Shown here one piece after another: positions 27,501-34,892 of a stretch of DNA of 64,000 nucleotides. The DNA is taken from NCBI GenBank assembly GCA_003290165.1, contig QNQO01000458.1, positions 558,001-622,000 on the forward strand, in the 5' to 3' direction. Under the pieces are notes generated by a model. That model was not told where the DNA came from. It saw only the letters and a program-made list of their open reading frames with translations, and ran no database searches. Numbering within the stretch: the first letter of the stretch is position 1; every line of letters starts with the position of its first letter. The DNA is from Berberis thunbergii (taxonomy: Eukaryota; Streptophyta; Magnoliopsida; Ranunculales; Berberidaceae). The position numbers were made by a program, and so were the translations under genes.

Positions 27501-30397
27501 TTTTGACGTTTCATGGGTTTCAAACACAAACTCCCCTCCACGAAATTTGATGTTTTATAAGAAATTATACTTGAAAGACTACGTCGAATGTTTTCATGAC
27601 TAATGTTATAAAATCTGACATGGGATCCAAAGTTTTGAAATGTTAAATGATTTCAATTTTCCACCACTAGAACTTTTCCCTCTTCCACATATCGACGTTG
27701 CTTTTTGGTTCCGTTACCCTTTCCATTCTACTTTTGGAAGAGGTTTTACTACTCATAAGGATTTGGAGATAAAAACCGATTAGGATTGAAAGTTGGGGAA
27801 ATTGTTGATGGTGGAGATTCATTCTCAACAATGTCATATTTGTAAATAAGATACATATAAAAGGGAAACAGAAAATGTATAATGCAATATCTATGTGTAA
27901 TGTGATGAAGAGAGAAAGTTTTGTACTTTCTTTTTTCTCAAAATAAAAATTGTTATAACTAGTTGTCGAATTTTGGTGAACTTGATCTCGGCGAAATACA
28001 TTTTTTAAGATCTTTCAAATGAAACCAAGAATCAATACAATAAAATTTTAAATATGTATTTATTATTAAAAATTATTTTCAATGTTTTTCCCATAATGAA
28101 ACGGGTATCTTAATGTTAATTCAAACAAAAATCTCAACCTTTATATTTTGGCGAAGTCAAAGTTTGGGGGACAACCCACTCCCAGGGTTTGATTTTTTTT
28201 CCAAATTTTTTATCGAGTTTGACTTTGACCTTAATGTCGTGACCCACCTCCTATTGTGCTAACGACACGGATACTACACTGGTTATTAATATTTCTCAAA
28301 CTCAATTTGATATAATGAGTCATTTTTCATGAATCTTCTTTCGAGATGGGATGTCATAGACATTTCCAACATCTCGTCAAAGCATCCATGGAGCTAGATG
28401 TAACCCATAATATCCCAACAAGGACTGCAAAATGCATCCACAACTAACTGGCCCAGCTACAATGATAGTTTTCTTAGTTATTTCAGACTTTATATTATGC
28501 TAAGAATCCTAGATTCATTTCTATAAGGAATAGTTCTAGTTGTTATTTCCTAATACGTGGAAGTTGTCGTTGGTAATTAGTACTTTGCTTAAAACTCAGT
28601 ATTGCAATCTCATAAATAGGCCATTATTAGAGTAAGGGCCCATTTATAAGCATGCAATGCTTGATCGATAACCAAATTCCTCATTAGAATCAAGATTGGA
28701 CAACAACAACTAAACTTAATAAAGTAGTCTAGAATTTCAAACATGAAAAAAAAAACCAATAAAAGCAACTTAAGCTAGAACAGCAAACAAGAAATGTTTA
28801 TGAAACTAGGGTTGTGACTACTTTTGAAACCCAAAACTTAAAATACACACAAATTTTGCCATCTGCCATCACCATGGCTGTGGGTTTCAAAACTAGTTTC
28901 ATTAATATTTATCATACCAAGTAAGGTAATTTATGTCATTAATACAACTATTAGTCCTACTGATAACCTATATTTTAACTAAGGCGTACAAAATAAATCA
29001 TATTTCCTTGTTTCTCTAAAACACACCACTGTCTATGTTTTCAACACTTGGGAGATGTAGATTTTCTTTAATCAATTCCTATAGTTTGACTTTTGACACA
29101 TCTCAAATACCTTGGCACACTATGGGATGTCGTGAAGAATTGGGATGTCTCAAAGAATTGGGATGCCAATATGCCATGCATTAACCTGAGTAGAATACTC
29201 ATCGAAACTAAACACACTAAATCACTAAATGATGAGTTACCTTATCGCGAGAAGTGTTATACTTCTCTACAACATTCCTTCTCTCAAACTCATCCCTAAC
29301 TTTAATAGCATGCATCAACTCTGACAATTCCTCCTGCTCCCGACCGCCATCCATTGGATACATTGAACCATTTGCCTCGTCCCTACTCCTATTTTCCCTC
29401 CTTTCTAACCTTTGCTTTCTGTCTTCTTCAGCAGCCTGGCCATGCAAAGTTGCTAAAGATTCTTCAATCTCCGATGCTGGAACAGAATGGAGTTTACTTC
29501 CACCAGGTGGACCAGGACGATCAAGCTGCGTACCAAGCCCCAATCTAGAAGACCCATCATGTTGAATTATACTATTGAACTCGTCCCGACCACCCGCTTC
29601 TCTATCTACATTGTGTCCTAGTTTTCTCCTCAGCCCCTGTTGATCATGCCCCTTCTGTTTCTGCTGAAACCCAGGGGGGGCGTGATGAACAGGTTGCTGA
29701 TTTCTTCCCCACCCTCCTCCTCCTCCTCCCACTGGGGCATGTTGAACAGGTTGTTGTTGTCTTTTCCCCATTCCTCCTCCAGCTCCAGCTCCAGCTCCGA
29801 AATTCGAGTTAAGCTGATGGTCTAATTCCAAATTTCGACCCGAATTAACCCAATTTCCGCCCCATTCAAGCTTCGATTAGCTCCAACAACAACTTCAGGC
29901 ACCTTGTGAACACCAAATTGGGACCTATCAATCGAATTCTTATTCGGCAAAGACCCAAACATCAAAGTCTCCATATTTCGCTGCTGAAGATACTGCTGTT
30001 GCTGTCCACTACCCAAAAGCCCTAATTTTTGCAAGTCTTCAGCAGGAAAGAAAGGGAAGTTTGCAGGGGGGAAATTGGAAGGCTGGGGAGGCAAACCAGC
30101 AAGAACCCATGGAGGAGGAGCAAAGCCAGGGTGGTGTGGGGTGATGAGCCATGGAGGAAGAGGAGAAGGGGAATGGGGATCCTGGCCATTGGATGATGAG
30201 AAAGGAAGAGTCGGACCCATCGATGCAACAGCTGGATCTTGCTGCTGCTGGTGAGATGGTTGTGGTTGAGTGGGGGTGGTGGATGTTTGTGGTTGGTGGG
30301 GGTTTTGAAGTAATTGAAGGAGGAATTGGCCGCCTGGGTTTGAAGAGCCTGATTGTGGTGGTGGTGCACCTCCTCCTCCTCCTGCACCGCCAATCAT
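3332..30397 (-). CDS. URT1: Terminal uridylyltransferase, URT1-like (six coding exons, frameshift in exon 1)
   Basis: This gene encodes a non-canonical poly(A) polymerase-family enzyme that, as known for plant URT1, adds uridines to deadenylated mRNA tails in cytoplasm and P-bodies. Coding exons on the minus strand are 30397-29241, 26273-25890, 12939-12716, 12600-12537, 8902-8706 and 3557-3332, all joined by GT-AG introns with matching phases (0, 0, 2, 0, 2). Once a one-base loss near 29860 is allowed for, the product is about 750 residues, close to the roughly 760 of Arabidopsis URT1. The N-terminal half (1-386) is Pro/Gln/Gly-rich and probably disordered. The nucleotidyltransferase core holds YGSCANSFG and DID (Asp480, Asp482) with the third Asp in SCDIC (about 536). 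The PAP-associated part and the [19 protein letters not shown] segment close the protein. Introns of 2,967, 12,950, 115, 3,634 and 5,148 bp are filled with mobile elements. Confidence 0.92.
4230..4745 (-). pseudogene. LINE ORF2 3' fragment (zinc-binding RT domain), degenerate
   Basis: On the minus strand, shifting frames read [20 protein letters not shown] and, further on, [15 protein letters not shown], the two hallmarks of the zf-RVT region at the end of plant L1-type LINE ORF2. Several stops and frameshifts interrupt it and the 5' part is missing. It sits in URT1 intron 5 in the gene's own orientation. Confidence 0.7.
4746..6873. other. Intron 5 sequence with no recognised element
   Basis: AT-rich intronic sequence. 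A purine-rich 108-codon plus-strand frame at 4937-5263 is Lys/Glu low complexity with two related poly-T plus GAAGAAGATG blocks, and is not considered a gene. Confidence 0.5.
6874..7356. mobile_element. MITE-like element with imperfect terminal inverted repeats
   Basis: The left end CAGTTCAAATGGAATTATAACG and the reverse complement of the right end (CAGTTAAAATGGATAACG) form a gapped inverted repeat of about 16 bp, around an AT-rich core with CCGTTA/TAACGG subterminal words. No matching target duplication was found, so class and exact ends are tentative. Confidence 0.45.
7357..8705. other. Intron 5 proximal part with an unassigned plus-strand frame
   Basis: A 124-codon plus-strand frame (7712-8086) with unbiased composition lies here. 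I do not recognise it. Its C-terminal third is hydrophobic. It is antisense to URT1 within intron 5 and may be a fragment of an older element or gene. Confidence 0.3.
8706..8902 (-). CDS. URT1: URT1-like exon 5: PAP-associated domain
   Basis: The exon is 197 bp; acceptor GGCAG|AGA, donor ATCAG|GTAATA, ending in phase 2. It encodes [18 protein letters not shown] and [20 protein letters not shown], then SVRTGSII, the PAP/25A-associated region that packs against the nucleotide-binding cleft. Confidence 0.94.
9423..10259. mobile_element. hAT-type MITE (837 bp), TSD ATGACTAG
   Basis: The ends CATTGTAATTAAGGCGG (left) and CATTGTAGTCAAGGCAACCGCC (right, reverse complement) are inverted repeats. The perfect 8-bp direct repeat ATGACTAG lies at 9415-9422 and 10260-10267. 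Subterminal GAGGCG/GCCTCA words recur near both ends. No transposase frame is present. The 8-bp duplication points to hAT-superfamily mobilisation. Confidence 0.85.
10268..11120. other. Intron 4 sequence of unclear origin
   Basis: The sequence is less AT-rich than its surroundings, with broken frames on the minus strand (10662-10889 and nearby). It may be an old retroelement scrap, but I cannot assign a family. Confidence 0.3.
11121..12115. repeat. Tandem duplication of ~125 bp, split by a MITE
   Basis: The segment beginning TCAATTGTATTAGA and ending CATGCAATGAAAT...CTTGCTTATGA occurs at about 11127-11231 and again at about 11989-12105 (roughly 85% alike). The intervening sequence is a hAT-type MITE plus a few bases (AATAATAGTAATAC) that match what follows the second copy. 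The tandem duplication therefore predates the MITE. Confidence 0.75.
11232..11967. mobile_element. hAT-type MITE (736 bp), TSD GCTTATGA
   Basis: The left end CAAGGATGCACAGACAC and the inverted right end GTCTGTGCATCATT are flanked by the 8-bp direct repeat GCTTATGA (11224-11231 and 11968-11975). CACGACAC/GTGTCGG words crowd both subterminal regions. A related copy lies in the opposite orientation at 17515-17979. Confidence 0.82.
12537..12600 (-). CDS. URT1: URT1-like exon 4 (64-bp microexon-like)
   Basis: The acceptor is TTGTAG|A at 12600 and the donor CAG|GTATGC at 12537. It encodes [21 protein letters not shown] after the split codon. It is too short for simple ORF detection but continues the family alignment exactly between exons 3 and 5. 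The intron separating it from exon 3 is only 115 bp. Confidence 0.93.
12716..12939 (-). CDS. URT1: URT1-like exon 3: end of catalytic domain and central domain
   Basis: The exon is 224 bp, starts in phase 0 after CTACAG and ends in phase 2 at GC|GTGAGT. It encodes [23 protein letters not shown] (third catalytic Asp) and [17 protein letters not shown], all typical of cytoplasmic terminal nucleotidyltransferases. The last codon is completed by the first base of exon 4. Confidence 0.95.
12976..16329. other. Intron 2 sequence with no recognised gene
   Basis: AT-rich sequence without supported frames. The only conspicuous features are a GT run followed by an uninterrupted 24-G tract at 14594-14617. 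Confidence 0.45.
14594..14617. repeat. G24 homopolymer after a GT run
   Basis: An unbroken run of 24 G on the plus strand, preceded by (GT)n and followed by AGGGGGAGG. Length is likely unreliable in any assembly. G-quadruplex formation is possible on the strand written. Confidence 0.9.
16338..17163. mobile_element. hAT-type MITE (826 bp), TSD TCTCCAAC
   Basis: The left end is CAAGGTTGTCAAAGCG, and the right end read inverted is CAATTTTGTTAAAATC. The perfect 8-bp direct repeat TCTCCAAC lies at 16330-16337 and 17164-17171. Subterminal GAATCG/CGATTC-like words are repeated inside. No transposase coding capacity. Confidence 0.75.
17515..17979. mobile_element. hAT-type MITE, reverse-oriented relative of the 11.2-kb copy
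   Basis: The right end GTGTCTGTGCATCCTTG is the inverse of the CAAGGATGCACAGAC end seen at 11232. The left end CAAGCATGGATGAACTCTTCGG aligns with the inverted right end of that copy. GTGTCGG/CCGACAC words occur in both subterminal zones. The flanks (GGTGGTCA, GGTGGCAA) are only roughly alike, so the target duplication is uncertain. Confidence 0.7.
18485..18646. repeat. 162-bp duplicate of the adjacent MITE's left end
   Basis: The sequence from TAGGGATGGGCATCCC repeats, nearly base for base, at 18647 onward. The duplicate carries its own copy of the 8-bp flank ATCCAAAT (18477-18484), so that word occurs three times: 18477, 18639 and 19307. Confidence 0.85.
18647..19306. mobile_element. hAT-type MITE (660 bp), TSD ATCCAAAT
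   Basis: Terminal inverted repeats TAGGGGTGGGCAT and ATGCTCACCCATA; the 8-bp direct repeat ATCCAAAT lies at 18639-18646 and 19307-19314. GTCCCGTCCCG and GGGATGGGAC words fill the subterminal regions. It is inserted in the zf-RVT part of the older LINE. Confidence 0.85.
20440..21795 (-). mobile_element. Tandem array of a TRIM-like miniature LTR element
   Basis: A 71-74 bp repeat beginning TGTTATGAA and ending GATCGTAACA on the plus strand occurs seven times: 20638-20711, 20716-20789, 20992-21065, 21069-21142, 21345-21418, 21422-21492 and 21689-21762. On the minus strand each pair brackets about 200 bp that starts AT-TGGTATCAGAG, the primer-binding site complementary to initiator tRNA-Met, and ends with a purine-rich TGGAAATGTGGGG. 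The array is three complete LTR-internal-LTR units of 341-350 bp separated by only 3-4 bp (TAT/TTAT), plus a left-truncated fourth unit. At the right end (about 21768-21795) a partial LTR is inverted. There is no coding capacity. Confidence 0.85.
22434..22660. repeat. Compound microsatellite (CAATAA)n, (CAA)n, (TAAATA)n, (AATGAT)n
   Basis: About 130 bp of CAATAA units with one AAAACAATAAC phase slip are followed by CAA, ATAAAT and GATAAT blocks. All long frames across it (Asn/Thr-Ile or Leu/Val runs) are artefacts of the repeat. Confidence 0.97.
22922..23302. mobile_element. Possible MITE with TAGG...CCTA ends
   Basis: The right end TTTGGCTCGAACCG/TAGGCATGGCAG (read inverted) resembles the left TAGGAATCAGTTACGGTTCC, and GGTTCGGGTC words occur at both subterminal sides. 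No target duplication was found, so ends and class are tentative. Confidence 0.35.
23303..24569. other. Intron 2 sequence, nothing recognised
   Basis: AT-rich, with an A23 run at 24492-24514. A segment near 23620-23680 has TCGGACAC-like words reminiscent of the 17.5-kb MITE family but no ends. Confidence 0.4.
24570..25215 (+). pseudogene. LINE ORF2 C-terminal fragment, truncated and frameshifted
   Basis: On the plus strand the reading passes through [13 protein letters not shown] sequence, [30 protein letters not shown] and VMLYSLECW, then after frameshifts WFGHV-, GRGRPLKTR- and [13 protein letters not shown] segments. This is the familiar last 200 codons of plant LINE polymerase proteins. 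It has at least two frameshifts and stops, lacks the catalytic RT domain and ends near TTTGATGATGAT. It is opposite in strand to URT1, within intron 2. Confidence 0.75.
25890..26273 (-). CDS. URT1: URT1-like exon 2: nucleotidyltransferase catalytic core
   Basis: The exon is 384 bp, 128 codons, phase 0 at both ends; acceptor ATCAG|GAC and donor CAG|GTAAAT. It contains the polymerase-beta fold signature YGSCANSFG followed by SKSDIDVCL. The two aspartates of DID (residues about 480 and 482) are predicted metal ligands. It ends SDNLQNVQ, which joins the ALTRARVPI start of exon 3 without a gap, so no exon is missing across the 13-kb intron. Confidence 0.95.
26924..27054 (-). mobile_element. tRNA-derived SINE, about 131 bp
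   Basis: On the minus strand GAGCTGAGTTGGTAGAGG (pol III A box) is followed about 40 bp later by GGTTCGAACCC (B box), a tRNA-unrelated body and an A-rich 3' end. It is flanked by a 10-bp direct repeat with one mismatch: AATGAACAAG (26914-26923) and AATGAACGAG (27055-27064). It lies in URT1 intron 1. Confidence 0.8.
27763..28100 (+). repeat. Dispersed repeat, copy 1 (URT1 intron 1)
   Basis: The sequence from GGAGATAAAAACCGATTAGGATTGAAAG through CAAAATAAAAATTGTTATAACTA to AACCAAGAATCAATACAA aligns, with many differences, with 30730-31080. Neither terminal repeats nor coding were seen. Confidence 0.6.
29241..30397 (-). CDS. URT1: URT1-like exon 1: disordered N-terminal region, frame broken
   Basis: It starts at ATG 30397 in the context CACCATG and ends at donor AAG|GTAACT (29241). 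The first 191 codons run in one frame: MIGG start, a short conserved-looking [10 protein letters not shown] at residues 22-31, then Pro/Gln-rich sequence. That frame would stop at about 29822. The following coding ([10 protein letters not shown], Gly/Gln-rich, then a charged helical stretch ending [15 protein letters not shown]) lies in the next frame. One extra base in the C4 run at 29860-29863 would make the exon continuous. In family members the N-terminal region carries short linear motifs for P-body partners such as DCP5; the match here is inferred. Confidence 0.9.
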
Positions 30398-30560
30398 GGT
30401 GCGTGGCGTGTTGAGATTTGGAGTGTGTTAAAAGGAAGAAGAATAAGAAGAGCAAAGGGCTGGAAGTAGTAGAGAAGAAGAAGCATAGACGTACAAAAGT
30501 AAACCAAACCCAAACCTTTGATAGAATGAACAGTCAAGTCCCGGGGCACGCGCCATTGAC
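30398..30560 (-). promoter_or_regulatory. URT1: Probable 5' UTR/core promoter of the URT1-like gene
   Basis: On the minus strand the sequence before the ATG is a CT-rich leader (CTTCTTCTTCTC type, 30430-30490), typical of housekeeping plant 5' UTRs. No clear TATA box is seen. TTGACT and TTGACTG W-box-like words occur near 30535-30570. The start site cannot be fixed from sequence. Confidence 0.4.
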
Positions 30561-30729
30561 TTACTACTCAGAGGGCAACAATCGATACTAAATGAGTCGA
30601 CTCTGTTACCAACGATTCATCTTCTCCCTTTTCCTTTGAATCCCTTTCTATTAAATCCACCTGTATCTTGCAATTCACATAGGTGTTTTATTATTCATCG
30701 TTAATTAAAACAAATATCAAATGAAAACT

Positions 30730-31080
30730 GGAGATAAAACAGGGTTATGATTGAAAGTTTGGAAAATATTGAGGGTTGAGATTCAATCTTCACATGTTTG
30801 TAAATATAAAACATGTAGAACGGTAAATAAAATTAAAAAAATTGTGAAAAGGCTAGTGGAATGTACATGTGGAAGAAAGATGAAGTATTATGTTTTCCTT
30901 TTTTTTTTCAAAATGAAAACTATCATAACTATTTACGTGATTGTAGGATTTTGATAAACTTGATATCATTGAAATTTAATTTTGAATATATTTCTAACAA
31001 AACCAATTATCAATACAAACACTTATAATTTCAAAATATGTATTTTATTTTTAAAACATGCAACTATTTTTAAGATTTTC
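30730..31080 (+). repeat. Dispersed repeat, copy 2 (upstream of URT1)
   Basis: Second copy of the family at 27763-28100, in the same orientation: GGAGATAAAACAGGGTTATG, CAAAATGAAAACTATCATAA and AACCAATTATCAATACAAAC match the landmarks of copy 1. Confidence 0.6.
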
Positions 31081-31399
31081 ATGCCTAAGTATAATATTTT
31101 TTAAAGAAACGAACGAACATTTTATTGAACATTTAAACAAAGACTCCGAACATTTAATCGATTTTTATTTTAACTGAGTTTGATTCTAAAAAAAATTAGT
31201 ATTCTAACACATGATATTTTTATGGAACTGACTGAGGGCAATATTTGGTATGGTGATGTGGGTGTTCAGTGTATGATAATTAACACTAAAAATAAATAAA
31301 CATATATGGAGTGCCAATGGCACGAGTAATATGTTAGTCTACAATATATAATGCATACTCCCCTTAGGAACAATACCCATGTGGACATTCGTCCTGATT

Positions 31400-32120
31400 T
31401 TTAAATGCCCAAAATACATTTCCAACTCTATCATATTTATAGGAAAAATCAATAGTTAGGTGAATAGTAGTCAGGGGTATTAACTATACCTAAGCCCAAA
31501 ATACCCTCCCTATCAAATATGGTTAATTATACATAAGCCCCTAACATAATATATTCGAAGCCCTTAATTATTTATAAACTATACATATGTCTTAAATGTT
31601 TTTATTTCGCTCTCCCAAACTCATGCTATTTACAATTAAACTCAACCCCTTTAAACATTTATTAACTACATCCAAAGCCCTAACATAATTTATTTAAAGC
31701 CCTCAAATTATTTATAAATTATAAAAATGCCCTAACATCTAATTTTTTATTTTCAATCAAATCTAGCCCCTGTAAACATTCAATAATTATACTTAGGCCT
31801 ATCTATAATTTATTTCAGGTCCTCCAATTATTTAAAAATTATAAAACGACCCTTACATCTAACTTCTGAATTTTCAATTTTGACATCCAAATTTCATACT
31901 TTTACAATCAGAACCACCCATCTCAAACATTTATTAATTATATTTAAGCCCTTAGCATAATTTATTTAAAGCCCCTTATTTATTCATAAACTATACATCG
32001 ACTCTTAAAATTATATATAATTATTTTGTATAGAAATTCAATTATAATTTCTCTTATTATTGAATTGTTGTGATGAAATAAAAATTTATTGAATATCCGT
32101 TGACACCCTAATTTTTTTGA
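31400..32120 (+). mobile_element. Helitron-like AT-rich repeat, copy 1
   Basis: It is built of about four degenerate ~130-bp subrepeats with the landmark AGCCCTAACATAATTTATTT. It ends AATATCCGTTGACACCCTAA. The 3' half aligns with 62512-63018, whose end keeps a hairpin and CTAG. This copy has lost the hairpin. Confidence 0.55.
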
Positions 32121-32261
32121 ACTCCAAAAAGTTTATGACATTTCCTTCTTGTGTTCAAATCTTTTCAGAAACACTTCATTTTCTTTAGGGCACACAACCA
32201 AACATTCATCCCCATCACTTTTCATCCATTTATTTCTACATTTAGTTGCTCGATTTCCATC

Positions 32262-32854
32262 ATTTTTTTTATGAGACATCAAATAATCACTCAATCACAG
32301 ACGTACACATGGCATGGGCTAAGCCTAGCACGTGAAAGGCTTCAGTTCAATCTCAAGCAGACCTATGCTTGAATTATTTTCAACCCGTAAGTTAGGTGCT
32401 CAGGCTCAAGACACGTCAGCCCCAAAGGCACGGGGCTCAGGGTTAGCCCAAAACAACAAGGCCCAAGCAACGAATCTCATAGTTGTCACATGCCCGAGAT
32501 CCACTCGCACGAAATTAGCTAGCCCAATCAAGCATTGGGTCCAAAACAGAGCCAAGTGCCAAAAGACTCGGTCAATGCACATGTAAGATCTTATGTGAGA
32601 TATCTTCACTCCATCACGCCCTCGATCGTAGGGATAGCTGGGAGGGAACACTCACTATAAGAGACAATGAAATGAAGAAGAAATGTACACATGCACACCG
32701 CAATTTACATACGGTCTTCACTCTTATTTTCATCGAGATCTGACTCAAGCATTGGAAAGCCTTCGTCCACCACAATGGTGGTCCCTGGTTAACCACTATT
32801 CATTTTGCAGGATTGAGATCGTCGAGATCAGGGAGGACAGAACTGAACACTTCA
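32262..32854 (+). repeat. 5' LTR of the decayed Ty3/gypsy element
   Basis: 593 bp beginning TGAGACATCAAA and ending ...GAACACTTCA, homologous throughout to 50710-51298. It is followed after two bases by TTGGTGTCGTCCATGGGGA, a primer-binding-site-like word. No clean 5-bp target duplication; both outer flanks are T-rich. Confidence 0.85.
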
Positions 32855-33069
32855 GTTTGGTGTCGTCCATGGGGAGAAACGACAAGTTTCCTCTGAAATG
32901 AATATACAAAGTTCTTTATAAGCTAAGCATAGCATCAAGAAATGGTCACCAGTACCAGATCTCGAGCGTTCAATGATGGCGTCTAGCTAGATGAAACTCT
33001 GGCTGGTGAAGCCCATCCATAGGCAAAATCGATTCGATCGATGAAGCTAAACCATCACATAGTCCAGCC

Positions 33070-34880
33070 ATGGAGGCAACCGTGGCTGCCCCCAACATGA
33101 GTCAGATCTTTCTCCACCTAGATCACTTAACAAGGGTGGCAAAAAGGATGACTCGAGAGCGACAACAACAATTTGAGGACGACTAGTAGTTCATCGACCT
33201 CAGTGACATATATGCACCCTTAAGGCGAATGAACGACATAGGAAGCGGGAGACATGACTCCCGACATGGCATGTGTCCTTCACGTGAAAAATGAGGAGAA
33301 ACAACACTCGGATCGTTCACTGAAGAAATTGGTACGAGAACTGTGAGTCAAATCGCACTACTGAGATCAACTCGTACAACACGTACAAGAAAAAAAAAAG
33401 CCCTAAGTTTGACGTTCATAGAACGGGACATGAAGGGTGTTTGTTTCCCACACACCAATGCCCTAGTCATCTCAGTAGGGATACTGAACTGGAATGTGAT
33501 AAGATCATTGGTGGACACACGCAGTTTTGTCAACATATTGTTCCTAAATGCATTCCTGATAATGCAACTAACAAAATGAGAGTTGACACCTTCAATTCAA
33601 GCCATGTTTGGCTTCAATGAAGAAAATTGTTATCCGGTCGGTAAAATCACATTGTCGTTAGTAGCAGGGCAGCCAGACCTACAGAGGATCCTGATGACAA
33701 AGTTCTCAGTATAAACGCACACTCCGAATACAATGTAATCTTGGGCAGAGCTTGGTTACACCATATAGAAGCAGTCGTCTACACCCAGTACCAATGCTTC
33801 AAGTACCCCTCTAATGGTGAGGTAGAGACAATCAAAAGATACCAGACTATCACCATGGAATGTCACTATGCCTCAGCCAAGCAACAGGATAATGGAGCAC
33901 AGAGGCCCGAACAACATGATTTGGATGAGGAAACCCCGAATCCAAATAGAGAAGACTCACATTCACCTTCAGACCTCGAATCTCCATCTAGCCCGAAAGG
34001 GAAGGGCGAACGCTTGTAACATATACCTAGATAGTCCAGCTAACACAAAAGAAGTCCAAATACGCTTTAACCTCAACAAAGAGTTGGCAGATCAGCTAGC
34101 AACACTCTTAAAAGAAAATCAGGACGTCTTCACCTGAACAATAAAATACATGGTGGGGATTGATCCCACAGTAATCACGCACAAACTGGTAGTCAATCCT
34201 GACTTGAAACCAATTCGACGAAAAAAAATAATAAAAATTTTGGTGGCGCCCGAGCGCAACCAGACCATCAATAAAGAAGTGGAAAGACTTCTAAATGTCG
34301 GCATGATAAGGGAATCTCACTACCCGAAATGGTTGGCAAACACGGTCCTGGTGAGATAAAATTGGAAGTGGAGGGTCTGTGTGGACTACACCAACCTTAA
34401 CAAAGTCCGACCAAAAGATAGTTTTCCACTACCCCGAATAGACCAGATCGTGGATACGACATCCAGACACAACCTACTCGATTTCATGGATGTGCTACAA
34501 TTAGATCAGTATGCACTCACCTGAGTAGGAGAAAACCTCATTCATAACGGACAGAGGTACATACTGCTATCGGTAATGCCTTTCGGATTAAAAATGCAGA
34601 GGCAACATACCAGCGTCTGATGAACTGAATGTTCAAAAGATAAATTGGAAAGACCATGAAAGTTTACATCGACGACATGCTGGTAAAAAACCTCCACAGT
34701 CTAGATCACCTCGCAAACCTCCATGGTTGTTCTCTCAACTTGATTAGTACAAAATTAAGCTCAGCCCGTAGAAATGAATTTTTTTTAGTGCAATTGGGAA
34801 ATTCTTGAACTACATAGTCAACAAAAGGGGAATAGAGATTGATCCAAAGCAAATTCAGGTTCTTATCGAAGAAGTCAGAT
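33070..34880 (+). pseudogene. Gypsy gag-protease-RT remnant
   Basis: A short gag scrap begins near 33070. A protease-like VDTRSFVNILF at about 33510-33550 has Arg where the family has Gly after DT. RT sequence follows from about 34100: EVERLLNVGMIRESHYPKWL, then VDYTNLNKVRPKDSFPLPRI and VMPFGLK. The YxDD catalytic box lies in a broken frame near 34660-34680. Multiple stops. The region ends abruptly near GIEIDPKQIQVL where the next insert begins. Confidence 0.8.
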
Positions 34881-34892
34881 TTTTATTGGTTT

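Noticed and set aside
29254..29825. Plus-strand Ser-rich frames opposite exon 1
   Set aside because: Antisense shadows of the Gly/Gln-rich URT1 exon 1.
30022..30455. Other-frame ORFs over the 5' end of URT1
   Set aside because: Low-complexity overlaps of the true N-terminal frame; no splice or family support.
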